Assembly (NCBI GenBank): GCA_947452065.1
Contig: CANGBB010000002.1
Span: 186,001 to 250,000, forward strand
Source: Gammaproteobacteria bacterium
GTDB taxonomy: Bacteria > Pseudomonadota > Gammaproteobacteria > Steroidobacterales > Steroidobacteraceae
DNA: 64,000 bases
Direction: 5' to 3'
The first letter of the stretch is position 1. Every line of letters begins with the position of its first letter. The translations under genes and the position numbers were made by a program. This document shows positions 45,194-53,741 of the stretch, in pieces. The notes beneath the pieces were generated by a model. That model worked only from the letters and a program-made list of their open reading frames with translations. It did not search any database and was not told where the DNA came from.

Positions 45194-45606
45194 ACCTGCG
45201 CAAAGCGCGCGGCGGCAGCGATGCCGTGATCGCCGGGCGAATACTGCAACAACCAGTCCCCGGCAGCACCGTGCAGCCAGTCACCGCTGACGGTGCGGCG
45301 CACTGCAAAGGGCTCATCGATTCGTCGAGCCAGCACCGGAAAAGGGATATTGCGGTACTCGCCAGAGTCTCCATGGTGCAGCGGTGCCACGGGCTGGTAG
45401 CGCGCATCGAAGCGCTCGCGCGCCACGCACCAGGTATCGCCGTCCGCGCCGGTGAGAAGCGCGTCAGCGCAGCGGTAGTGGTTCGGGCCAACCTTGGACA
45501 TCAGCACGCCATCCGCGACTGCAAAGGTCACGGTCACGACCTCCTGTTTCACGTAGGTGCCGGCACCCGGATCGCTCCGCAGATCGACGTCGATGAATTC
45601 AAGCAT
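45178..45606 (-). CDS. PGDYG-type small protein
   Basis: 142 residues without signal or membrane segment. The end, LQYSPGDHGIAAAARFAQVY, resembles the PGDYG domain (Pfam name from that motif), here with His for Tyr. The start at 45606 has no strong ribosome site. Function unknown. It ends inside the SGNH gene's 3' end on the other strand and is followed upstream by the EF-hand gene after 34 bases, with which it may be co-transcribed. Confidence 0.65.
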   Translation of the reverse strand: MLEFIDVDLRSDPGAGTYVKQEVVTVTFAVADGVLMSKVGPNHYRCADALLTGADGDTWCVARERFDARYQPVAPLHHGDSGEYRNIPFPVLARRIDEPFAVRRTVSGDWLHGAAGDWLLQYSPGDHGIAAAARFAQVYRPA

Positions 45607-45640
45607 GTGCTTCGTCAGTATCCGGTTATCCGCAGGCCAC

Positions 45641-46060
45641 TCATGGGCCGGGTGGAGGAGGCGTGCCCGGCGGAGGCGGAGGACCCGGTGCCTCGCTCAA
45701 CTCGACGAACCCGTCGCTGTTCTTGTCCATCTGCCTGAAATCGGCCAGAAACTCATCCTTCGAGACCTTGCCGTCGCCATTCGCATCAAAGCTGCCGATG
45801 AAATCGCCGCCACCCTGCGGAGCCTCCGCGGCGTCGACCAAGCCATCATGACTGGCGTCCATCTTGGCAAAGTCGGCCAGATATTCGTCGAGCGAGATCT
45901 TGCCGTCGCCGTTGGTATCGAACTTCTTGATGAACCCAGCGCCGCTCGGCGGCGGCCCACTCGGCGGCCCGGGAGGGGGTGCGTTCTGCGCGAAAGCCGG
46001 CGATGACAGCGCCAGCGCAGCCAATAGCAGCCCGCCGGCCAATAGCCCGTGAAACTTCAT
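45641..46060 (-). CDS. Exported protein with four EF-hand loops
   Basis: 139 residues. The Sec signal ends at SPAFA. Four 12-residue calcium loops follow: DTNGDGKISLDE, DASHDGLVDAAE, DANGDGKVSKDE and DKNSDGFVELSE, each with the Asp/Asn ligands and the final Glu, so all four look able to bind calcium. Pro/Gly-rich stretches flank them on both sides. AGGAGC stands before the ATG at 46060. Likely a secreted or periplasmic calcium-binding protein. Confidence 0.85.
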   Translation of the reverse strand: MKFHGLLAGGLLLAALALSSPAFAQNAPPPGPPSGPPPSGAGFIKKFDTNGDGKISLDEYLADFAKMDASHDGLVDAAEAPQGGGDFIGSFDANGDGKVSKDEFLADFRQMDKNSDGFVELSEAPGPPPPPGTPPPPGP

Positions 46061-46179
46061 GTGCTGATGCTCCTGAAAACTGGCAGCATTCTAGGCTAGA
46101 AGACCATGTGTTGGCAGATGAACGTGGTGACAGAGTCTCCGCGTCAACTGCTCTCCTAAAGGCTGACGGGGGTCAATCA

Positions 46180-46956
46180 ATGAACAGATACGCAGGTTTC
46201 GCGCTCTCGCTGGTTGGGCTGGCGTTTGCGGCATCAGCGGCCACACCGGCATCTCGATCCAAAGCCATTCCCGATATTGGCGGCACGTGGGAAACCGTTC
46301 GTGATGTCAGCCGCGTCATCGTTGACGAAAAGGGTGGAACCCGGCCGCAATATCAGGTGGCCGCTGTCCAGCAGGCGCGGCTTAAGCCGCAGTACCAGCA
46401 GGAGAAGGAGGCGCGTGCCAAAGCCGCTAGTGCAGCGGATGCCAGTGGCGTGCCCATCGTCGGTCGCACCGCCCAGTGTCAGGGCAGCGGCATGCCTCAC
46501 ATGATGAACGGCACCTTCCCGACGGAGATTCTGCAAAGCAAGGGGCAGATCACGATCATCCAGGAAATCTACACTCAGGTGCGCCGCATCTATCTCGACA
46601 AGCCACAGAAAAAACTCGAGGACCTTGAGCCGGGTTTCTACGGACACTCGGTTGGTCATTGGGATAACGGCGTGTTGTATGTAGACACCATCGGCATCAA
46701 GGCCGCATGGAATATGGGTACGCCTAATTCCGATCAGATACACGTCAAGGAAAAAATCTATCTGGGCGCTGACGGATTGTTGCACGATGACATCACCGTG
46801 GAGGATCCCGTGGTGCTTGAGGCGCCGTACTCATACACCGTGACCTATAAGCGCCTGCCGGACTACGAGATGCTCGAGTACATATGCGAGGACAATCACT
46901 ATTACATAGATGAGAATGGTCGCCAGGCCGTGCGTCCTGAGGCGTCAGGCAAGTAG
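46180..46956 (+). CDS. Exported 'GHSxGxW' family protein (second copy)
   Basis: 258 residues from the ATG at 46180, with GGGGG upstream. Signal ends near LAFAASA. Family features in order: PDIGGTWE, AQCQGSGMPHMM (Cys...MPxxM), QVRRIYLD, YGHSVGHWDNGVLYVDTI, NSDQIHVKEK, HDDITVEDPVVLEAP and LEYICEDNHYY with the late Cys. It shares these with the protein at 35026 and the second half of that at 37499, but has no DUF6152 partner next to it. An ASST-type gene on the same strand begins about 420 bases later. A hairpin overlaps its stop. Confidence 0.8.
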   Translation: MNRYAGFALSLVGLAFAASAATPASRSKAIPDIGGTWETVRDVSRVIVDEKGGTRPQYQVAAVQQARLKPQYQQEKEARAKAASAADASGVPIVGRTAQCQGSGMPHMMNGTFPTEILQSKGQITIIQEIYTQVRRIYLDKPQKKLEDLEPGFYGHSVGHWDNGVLYVDTIGIKAAWNMGTPNSDQIHVKEKIYLGADGLLHDDITVEDPVVLEAPYSYTVTYKRLPDYEMLEYICEDNHYYIDENGRQAVRPEASGK

Positions 46957-46976
46957 TCGCGTGCCGACTACTTGCC
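46948..46976. terminator. Hairpin made by the 3' ends of two convergent genes
   Basis: A perfect 12-bp stem (GGCAAGTAGTCG with CGACTACTTGCC) and a 5-base loop contain the stop codons of both convergent genes. No T-run on either side; probably a two-way terminator. Confidence 0.5.
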
Positions 46977-47213
46977 CCAACGCCAGCGCGGCGGCTCGCC
47001 CGTGCGCCAGCAGATGGCGACCAGCAGGAGCGTCAGTGCGGTGATGCCCACGAAGTATCCAATCGGGTATTCGCTGGGTGGAAGCCAGCGGGTATTCGCC
47101 CACAGCAGGGTGAGGTAACCACCGATGACTGCCCATCCCTGCCAGCAAGTGGGCGGGCCCCAGCCCCAACCATAGGTCTTTGCAGGGAACCAATACCGTG
47201 GCTTCTCGTCCAT
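46968..47213 (-). CDS. Small two-helix membrane protein
   Basis: 81 residues from the ATG at 47213, which has a strong GGAGG 4 bases upstream; the frame continues further but without such a site. Two membrane helices are visible (GWAVIGGYLTLLWANTRWL and IGYFVGITALTLLLVAICW) after a Trp/Gly-rich start (YWFPAKTYGWGWGPP). Proteins of this look occur in many proteobacteria, function unknown to me. Its stop shares a hairpin with the convergent GHSxGxW gene. Confidence 0.75.
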   Translation of the reverse strand: MDEKPRYWFPAKTYGWGWGPPTCWQGWAVIGGYLTLLWANTRWLPPSEYPIGYFVGITALTLLLVAICWRTGEPPRWRWGK

Positions 47214-47377
47214 GTTGCCTCCGGGCCGCACGTGGCACCTAATCCAAAAGCATACACCGGTGGGCTTGAACCTGGATCGCAGTGCCAGGTCGGCCATGCG
47301 TTCCAATGGACGTCCGTCAGGTGCTGTTTTAGTGTTGAGCAACATTGACCAAACAATAAACATTCATGGGGGGTTAC

Positions 47378-48628
47378 ATGGGTCAGGATATTTTCCGTTG
47401 TAAATGGCTGACAGGTGTCGTCAGCTCGTTACTCGCGGCTGCGATCGGCGCGGCCCCGTCAGTGTTCCCGACGGGCATGACGATCTCCAAACCCGGTGTG
47501 CAGCCCGGGTACGTGGTCTTTGGAGCGCCGGATGGGTCTGCCTATGCGATTGACGTCAAGGGTCAGGTGGCAGCTAAGTGGTCCGCTCCCGAGGCCAATA
47601 CGCTCATTGGCTACGCGCGTCCTTTGGCCAACGGTAATCTGCTGGCACGTACTTCCGTAGCTCGACAGGCAGCGGCCGCTGCAGGTGGCTATGCCGAAGC
47701 CGCCGCTGTGCCCTCATCAGTGGAGTTCGGGCAGGATGGCAAGCTGGTGTGGAAATACACCGACTCGGTGCGTGGTCTGCATCACGATCTTGAGCGTATG
47801 GAAAACGGCAACACGCTGTTCGTCTGTGCCAATGACATCGACCGGCCCGATATCTCCAAGCGCAAGCTGCGCGATGACTGTCTGATCGAAGTGGACAAGG
47901 CGGGCAAGGTCGTCTGGGAGTGGAAGACGATCGACCACCTTGATGAACTCGGTCTTCCGCAGGAAGCGAAGGACGCGATCATGAACGGCTACGGTGGCAC
48001 TCGCACCGGTCTGGGTGCGCCGCCGGCTACAAGCGCGTTCGACTATCTACACATGAATGCGGCCAGTCCGATCCCATCGGGCCTTGGCTACACCGATCCG
48101 CGCTTCCGCGCCGGCAACATCGTCGTCAGCTATCGCTATATCAACACCATTGCTGTCATCGACCGTGCGTCGGGCAAGATCGTCTGGAAGATGGTGGGCG
48201 TCTCCATCGGCCAGCACCACACACACTTCATCCCACCGGGACTGCCTGGGGCGGGTCATCTGCTGGTGTTCGACAACGGTCTGGTGGACGAGAACACGAA
48301 TCCGATGCGCATCAGCAGTCGGCCGAACTCACGGGTGCTGGAAATTGATCCTCTGACCGACAAGATCGTCTGGCATTACTCGGCCGATATGAGCAACCGT
48401 CCGATCTGGACGTTCTACAGTCACTACATCAGTGGTGCGCAGCGGCAGCCGAATGGCAATACGCTGATTTGTGAAGGCGCCAACGGTCGTATCTTCGAAG
48501 TGACGCCGGCCGGAGAGATCGTGTGGGAGTTCGTGAACCCTTATGCCAAGAAGGAAGGGAACAGTACCGACAACACGGTGTTTCGCGCTGCCAAGGTGCC
48601 GGAAGGCTGGCTGCAGGCGAAGAAGTAG
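47378..48628 (+). CDS. Arylsulfotransferase-type (ASST) beta-propeller protein, copy 2
   Basis: 416 residues from the ATG at 47378, with GGGGGG upstream (an ATG at 47366 is possible). After a signal (GVVSSLLAAAIGAAP) it runs collinear with the protein at 40252: SVFPTGMTISKPGVQPGYVV, RGLHHDLERMENGNTLFVC, DYLHMNAASPIPSG, VSIGQHHTHFI and QRQPNGNTLICEGANGRIFE are shared nearly word for word. An insertion or deletion near residue 205 separates them. Diverged paralogues, probably with different acceptors. A strong hairpin follows. Confidence 0.85.
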   Translation: MGQDIFRCKWLTGVVSSLLAAAIGAAPSVFPTGMTISKPGVQPGYVVFGAPDGSAYAIDVKGQVAAKWSAPEANTLIGYARPLANGNLLARTSVARQAAAAAGGYAEAAAVPSSVEFGQDGKLVWKYTDSVRGLHHDLERMENGNTLFVCANDIDRPDISKRKLRDDCLIEVDKAGKVVWEWKTIDHLDELGLPQEAKDAIMNGYGGTRTGLGAPPATSAFDYLHMNAASPIPSGLGYTDPRFRAGNIVVSYRYINTIAVIDRASGKIVWKMVGVSIGQHHTHFIPPGLPGAGHLLVFDNGLVDENTNPMRISSRPNSRVLEIDPLTDKIVWHYSADMSNRPIWTFYSHYISGAQRQPNGNTLICEGANGRIFEVTPAGEIVWEFVNPYAKKEGNSTDNTVFRAAKVPEGWLQAKK

Positions 48629-48638
48629 CGTTTGAATT

Positions 48639-48670
48639 CATCAGGTGGCGGCGCCGGCCGCCACCTGATG
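48639..48670. terminator. Perfect 14-bp hairpin between convergent genes
   Basis: Arms CATCAGGTGGCGGC and GCCGCCACCTGATG around a 4-base loop lie between the stop of the second ASST gene and the stop of the minus-strand gene beginning its 3' end at 48672. No T-run, but the stem is very stable; likely a bidirectional terminator. Confidence 0.6.
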
Positions 48671-48671
48671 G

Positions 48672-49355
48672 CTAATGCCTCGTAACCTGCAGGTTGGCGA
48701 AGTGCGCCACGGTCTTTGGACCGATCCATAGAGCCAGTGCGCCCTTGGACTGCCCATTCTTGAGATCATTTACCACCAACGTGGGCTGGGCGACGCCATT
48801 CACGTAGAGGCGTGCCTTGTCACCCTGCACCTCGATTTTCACATGCGTCCACTCGCCCATCACCAGATCCGCATAGGTCTCATACTTCCCCGGTGTCTCC
48901 ATGCGTAACCTCTGCCATGGGAAATCAGGAGGGGCCTCGTATTGCACCGCGTGATTTCGCTGCAGCTGGTCCTCGGCGCGACCGTTCCTTGGTCGCAGGT
49001 AAAAGGTCTCGTAACGGGTGCCATCCTGCGACATGCGAAACGCCAGTCCGGTGAAGCCGCGGAATTCCGCAGCCGCTCCGGGCAGCGTATCGCCGACCAA
49101 GTCCAGTTCGATCACGCCGTTGGTAAAGTCTGTGCCCGCAATGATTGCGAAACGCTGTCCGTCCGGTATGTCCGCAGGAGCCGTATCCGCTACGCGCACC
49201 GCATTGCGGCCCTGATACGTGACGACTTCGGTGCTGACATTCCTCGCTTGCAACCCGCGAAGATCAAGCGGAACGGCTGCGGCTTGTCCCCAGCTCAAAG
49301 GAGTTGAGGCAAGAGCAGTGAGGGCGAGAGCGGAGATGAAGTACTGGCTTCGCAT
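48672..49355 (-). CDS. Exported concanavalin-like (LamG/DUF1080-type) protein
   Basis: 227 residues. Sec signal ends near SWGQA. The mature part is all beta with the jelly-roll pattern of LamG/DUF1080 domains: FTNGVIELDLVGD, FRGFTGLAFRMSQDGTRYET, FYLRPRNG, EWTHVKIEVQGDKARLYVNG and GALALWIGPKTVAHFANLQV. Family members include 3-keto-glycoside hydrolases and sugar-binding proteins; here no catalytic residues can be assigned. AGGTGAT stands before the ATG at 49355. Confidence 0.75.
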   Translation of the reverse strand: MRSQYFISALALTALASTPLSWGQAAAVPLDLRGLQARNVSTEVVTYQGRNAVRVADTAPADIPDGQRFAIIAGTDFTNGVIELDLVGDTLPGAAAEFRGFTGLAFRMSQDGTRYETFYLRPRNGRAEDQLQRNHAVQYEAPPDFPWQRLRMETPGKYETYADLVMGEWTHVKIEVQGDKARLYVNGVAQPTLVVNDLKNGQSKGALALWIGPKTVAHFANLQVTRH

Positions 49356-49550
49356 GTCTGATCACCTGTGAATGGGGCCGGACGCTCCGCCCGGACGACT
49401 TAACGATTCAGTCAGTTGACTATAGGCCTTAGGGAAGCCCATCGCCAGAGCCGACCGGACCGGACCGATTGCTGAGCTGGGATCAGGCAGAGTAGGCTGC
49501 GCCCCGACAAAAAGAGTTTTCGCCAGGCTAAGGATTCCACTGGCTTTCTG

Positions 49551-52289
49551 ATGAGAAAAACGATCAGAGCGATAGGCCTTGTTTCCGTCTGCGCGGCATC
49601 GCTGGCGGCCTGTGGGGGTGGATCAAGTCCGCCGCCCACCTATTCAGTCACAGGCACCGTCAGTGGGCTTTCCGGCGCGGGCCTGGTTCTTCAGAACAAT
49701 GGAGCGAATGATCTCTCGCTAACCACCAACGGGACCTTCACGATCAGCACGGCGGCAGCGCCCGGATCAACCTATGGCGTCACAGTCAAAACGCAGCCGA
49801 CGAACCTGAGTCAAACCTGTGTGGTAAGCAATGCCACGGGGGCGGTGGCCAATGCCAACGTTTCCAACATAGCCGTCACCTGCACAACGAATTCCTACTC
49901 CGTTATCGCGAGTGTCAGTGGACTTGCTGGAGTGGGGTTGGTGCTTCAGAACAACGGTGGCGCCGACATAACCGTCGGTGGTAATGGCGCCGTTGCAATC
50001 AATGCCGCGCTTGCATCAGGATCGGCCTACAACGTCACCATCAAGGCGCAGCCTGTTTCGCCAAGCCAGACCTGTTCGGTTACCAAGGGTTCCGGCACTG
50101 TGACGAGTGCCAATATTTCCGATATCGCAATTATCTGTTCAACAAATTCCTATCCCATCGGAGTATCGGTCAGCGGGCTATCGGGCTCTGGACTGGTTTT
50201 GCAGAACAATGGTGGGAGTGATCTCACGATTGCCGCCAATGGCGCCTATACATTTGCCAGCCAGGTGCTTTCGGGCGCTCCTTACTCAGTGACCGTAAAG
50301 AGTCAGCCCGTCTCTCCCAGCCAGATCTGTTCAGTGACGGCTGGCAGCGGTATCGTCGTCAACGCAGCTGTCAGTTCGGTAAGCATTGTCTGCTCTAATA
50401 CTTATTCGGTCGGTGGAACGGTGTCGGGGCTGCTCGGTAGCGGACTTGTTCTTCAGAACAACGGCCTCGACAGGGTTTCCATCTCCGGTAACGGCAGCTT
50501 CACGTTTCCCGATCGAGTCGCAGCCAACGGAGCCTATGCGGTAACCGTGTTGACGCAGCCTGCCAGTCCGGCTCAGTTGTGTAGCGTTTCCGGCGCCAGC
50601 GGTACAGTGACTTCCAGCAATGTTGCCAATGTGGCAGTGAGCTGTTCATCAACCCTGTCTGGCTCGTTGACAGTCGACTGTGTTGGTGCCAATTGCGGCG
50701 CGAGCAATAGCACCACCTATGCCGGAAGCGGAATTGGGGTGTGGCGCTACAACAATACCTCCAGCGCCCTGTCGGCCACTCTGAACATTTCGATCAGTGG
50801 CGTTTCAGCAGGGAAGAAAGCGCTGCTGCTTTTCACTAACGGGGGCGGCAATGCGACCGCGACCGCTCCCTCGTTTGGTTCGTCTGCGACGATGACTCAA
50901 GTTCAGTCTACTACTCATCTGTCGGCTTCTAATCAATCGCCGGAGCTGGTTGCTCAAAGCGAAGAGGATGCAGCTCATAATCATGTCTTCCAGCTCAAGC
51001 GTGAGATCAAGGCTGAGCTAGCTAGAACGGCTGCGTTGACGAAACAAGGGGTTCCGTCGATGGTCCGTCCCGCTGCAGCACCGGCGCCCCTGCCAACGAC
51101 CAATGTGGGACAAGCGCGAGTGTGGGCCGACAACTTTCAGAGCTACACAAATCCGGATAACTACAACACTACGGCGCGCAAGACCTGCGCAGTTTCGACT
51201 GGCCGAACAGTCGTGTTCTGGGTGGATGATGTCGCTTGGACATCCGGAAAGTTTACGCAGTCGCTGGTGGATCAGTTTGCGGCTGCATTCTGTGGGTCGA
51301 GTGGCGGATATGAACGGCTGGTGGCGCTGATTGGGGATATTTGGGGGCCTCACTCCTACGCGCAGTTTATGAGTGATTCGTCCTCACTTCAGGACGTCAA
51401 CATCGTCTTGGTTCCGACAACTTTTGGGTACGGCGGCTATGCGTGCGTTTATTGCGGGCTGTTGGGATCCTGGTATCGAAAAAACGATCCAACATCGAAG
51501 TACGTCAATCAGCCCGGAGCTCTCGCATTCTTCATCAACATCAGCAAGTTTTCAGGGGCTTCTACGTCCGCCAGTACCGTTAATTACTATTCATCCTCGC
51601 TGATTCATGAATCTCAGCACATGATCAATTTTTATCAGCGTTATATAAAACGCGATCAGGACCACGAAGATTGGCTGGAAGAAACCTCAGCCATGATGGC
51701 TGAAGACATTGTCTCAGCGGCAGTGATCAGCAATACCGATGGAACGCCCTATGGCGCCATGAAGACCATCCGCATACCGGGTTATTTGGCTACTGGCGGT
51801 GGTCGTAGCTATATCAATTGGGTGACGCTGGACTCAATCAGCTACGACATCGGGGGTTCCTTCGGTGCATTCATCAACAGACGTTTTGGGATAACGGTAT
51901 TCAAATCGCTGGTCACCAACTGCAACGACGGAACCCTCGGGGTCTCCAGTTACCAATGCCTGGATTCTCTGTTGCGCTCGAATGGCAGTAGCGGTTTGGC
52001 CGATGACTTTGCCCGCATGGGTGCATCTTTGTTTGGGTTGATGCCGGCCACAGGGGTCCCTGCGCAATACGGGTTCCCTTCAAAAGTAGATTCGGGATAC
52101 ACGCTCGGGGCCGTTGATGCCTCCGCGTTTTCGTCACAGCGGCCGGCGAGTACATCGGGCGCTGGTTCCACGCTTGATGCCACAACGCATACCTACACCA
52201 CAGAAACTGTCTCTGCCGGCAAGTCCAGCTATACAAGAAACGGTGTCATTGTTCCTGCGGGCTCATCGGTCACTTTAGTTTTGCAGTGA
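49551..52289 (+). CDS. Lipoprotein metalloprotease (M30 hyicolysin-like) with four N-terminal repeats
   Basis: 912 residues. Lipobox LAACGGG near residue 21. Four repeats of about 85 residues begin near 30, 115, 200 and 284, each with VSGL(S/A/L)GxGLVLQNNG and a closing pair of Cys-containing strands. A C-terminal peptidase domain holds the zinc motif HESQH (686-690) and WLEE (708-711), then MMAED, as in M30 enzymes. Ser/Thr-rich linkers join the parts. The protein likely sits on the cell surface or in the periplasm. The gene looks less GC-rich than its neighbours, and it is next to a tRNA gene. Ribosome site weak. Confidence 0.8.
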   Translation: MRKTIRAIGLVSVCAASLAACGGGSSPPPTYSVTGTVSGLSGAGLVLQNNGANDLSLTTNGTFTISTAAAPGSTYGVTVKTQPTNLSQTCVVSNATGAVANANVSNIAVTCTTNSYSVIASVSGLAGVGLVLQNNGGADITVGGNGAVAINAALASGSAYNVTIKAQPVSPSQTCSVTKGSGTVTSANISDIAIICSTNSYPIGVSVSGLSGSGLVLQNNGGSDLTIAANGAYTFASQVLSGAPYSVTVKSQPVSPSQICSVTAGSGIVVNAAVSSVSIVCSNTYSVGGTVSGLLGSGLVLQNNGLDRVSISGNGSFTFPDRVAANGAYAVTVLTQPASPAQLCSVSGASGTVTSSNVANVAVSCSSTLSGSLTVDCVGANCGASNSTTYAGSGIGVWRYNNTSSALSATLNISISGVSAGKKALLLFTNGGGNATATAPSFGSSATMTQVQSTTHLSASNQSPELVAQSEEDAAHNHVFQLKREIKAELARTAALTKQGVPSMVRPAAAPAPLPTTNVGQARVWADNFQSYTNPDNYNTTARKTCAVSTGRTVVFWVDDVAWTSGKFTQSLVDQFAAAFCGSSGGYERLVALIGDIWGPHSYAQFMSDSSSLQDVNIVLVPTTFGYGGYACVYCGLLGSWYRKNDPTSKYVNQPGALAFFINISKFSGASTSASTVNYYSSSLIHESQHMINFYQRYIKRDQDHEDWLEETSAMMAEDIVSAAVISNTDGTPYGAMKTIRIPGYLATGGGRSYINWVTLDSISYDIGGSFGAFINRRFGITVFKSLVTNCNDGTLGVSSYQCLDSLLRSNGSSGLADDFARMGASLFGLMPATGVPAQYGFPSKVDSGYTLGAVDASAFSSQRPASTSGAGSTLDATTHTYTTETVSAGKSSYTRNGVIVPAGSSVTLVLQ

Positions 52290-52393
52290 TCCCATGCAGA
52301 GCCGTAGCGGGGGACAAACAGTGGGTGCTAATGGCCTTGATGAAGTGGCGGCCAGTGCATCAATCCCACAGTCGGCTGTGTGATTGCCAAAGA

Positions 52394-52470
<77 letters not shown>

Positions 52471-52503
52471 ATTTGCGGTCTCGATCTCTACTCGTCTTCG
52501 CCG

Positions 52504-53622
52504 TCAGTGCGTTCGCTCGATCGCGAAGCGCGCCAGCGCGGCCAGTCCGTCGCGGTAGGGTGACGGGTGGAGGGCCGTGAGTGCTGCCTGAGCTTTCTCG
52601 GCTTCGGCGGCGGCGAGCCGCGCAGTGTACTGAAGCCCTCCCAGCGATTCAATTGCGCTGAAGATCAGCTCCAGCTTGTCCAGTCCGCCGGTGGCAATGG
52701 CGTCGCGGATCGCGGTGGCCGTTGCCTGAGCGCGCTGACCTTCGGGACTGCTGCCGCCTTTCCGGGCGGTCGCTTCGGCTTCGCGCAGCGCATGGATCAG
52801 CGGCAGGGTCGGTTTGCCTTCGGCCAGATCGTCGCCGAGGTTCTTGCCGCGCGTGTCCGGGTCGGACTGGTAATCCATGGCATCGTCCACCAGCTGGTAG
52901 GCAATGCCCAGATGGCGACCGTAGTCGGCGAGGGCGCGTTGCACCGTCGGCGTGGCGCCGGCGAGTACGGCGGCCACCTCGGCACCGGCCTGGAATAGCT
53001 GTGCGGTCTTGCGATCGATGACCTGCAGATAGCGTTCCTCGGTGGTGTCGGCGTCGCGCGCATTCATCAACTGCAGCACTTCGCCTTCGGCGATCACGTT
53101 GGTGGCATTGGCCATGATCTCGATGACGCGGGTGGATTCCACGGCGGCCATCATCTGGAAGGCGCGCGAGTACACGAAGTCACCAACCAGCACGCTGGCC
53201 TGGTTGCCGAACATTTCATTGGCCGTGAGCCGTCCGCGCCGCCGCGAGCTGTTATCCACTACATCATCGTGAAGCAGGGTGGCGGTGTGGATGAATTCAA
53301 TGAAGGTCGCGGCCATCACATGATCGGCCTCGGGACTGGCGGCTACCGCAGCCGCAGGGCCGCTCTGGGCGGCGCGCGCTGCAAGCAGGACCAGCAGCGG
53401 GCGCAGGCGCTTTCCGCCGCCACCGATGATGTGCTCGGCGATCTGGTCCACCAGCGGTACGGCGCTCTTGAGGCGGGCACGGATGCAGGCGTCGACCGCG
53501 ATCAGGTCGTCCCTGACCGGGGCGCGGATGGCTCCCAGTGCCTCCCCGGAAGGGCCTGGCGCCCCCGCGGCGGCAGGGCGCGGAACCGGCAGCGCGGCCA
53601 GCGACTGTTTGAGGCTATCCAA
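52504..53622 (-). CDS. ispB: Octaprenyl-diphosphate synthase (trans-polyprenyl synthase)
   Basis: About 372 residues. The family's two Asp-rich motifs are present: LLHDDVVDNSSRRRG (first) and QLVDDAMDYQSD (second), with GGGGKRLRPLLVLLAARA and GKPTLPLIHAL. It makes the side chain of ubiquinone. No ATG fits the family start: the frame is open to 53742 without similarity. The TTG at 53622 (LDSLKQSLAA), with GGAG and AGG upstream, is the best choice. It is divergent from rplU and the intergenic part holds the rplU promoter. An N-terminal Ala/Pro-rich extension of about 30 residues is longer than in E. coli. Confidence 0.93.
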   Translation of the reverse strand: MDSLKQSLAALPVPRPAAAGAPGPSGEALGAIRAPVRDDLIAVDACIRARLKSAVPLVDQIAEHIIGGGGKRLRPLLVLLAARAAQSGPAAAVAASPEADHVMAATFIEFIHTATLLHDDVVDNSSRRRGRLTANEMFGNQASVLVGDFVYSRAFQMMAAVESTRVIEIMANATNVIAEGEVLQLMNARDADTTEERYLQVIDRKTAQLFQAGAEVAAVLAGATPTVQRALADYGRHLGIAYQLVDDAMDYQSDPDTRGKNLGDDLAEGKPTLPLIHALREAEATARKGGSSPEGQRAQATATAIRDAIATGGLDKLELIFSAIESLGGLQYTARLAAAEAEKAQAALTALHPSPYRDGLAALARFAIERTH

Positions 53623-53650
53623 CTGCCTGATTCTCCATGTTAAAGCGCGT

Positions 53651-53679
53651 TTGACCGCCCCCGTTCTGGCCGTTAGAAT
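53651..53679 (+). promoter_or_regulatory. Sigma-70 promoter of rplU-rpmA
   Basis: TTGACC at 53651-53656 and TAGAAT at 53674-53679 with a 17-base spacer, about 60 bases before the rplU ATG. Spacing and both hexamers fit the consensus well. Confidence 0.75.
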
Positions 53680-53741
53680 GCGCGACCTTTCCGCCAGCGA
53701 CCAATAGGGTCGTGCGGGCGTGTTCAAACGGAGTGCTGACA

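Noticed and set aside
49638-50640. Four periodic segments in the M30-like gene, first thought a CRISPR-like or DNA repeat array
   Set aside because: The period is about 255 bases, diverged at DNA level and kept at protein level: these are protein domain repeats.
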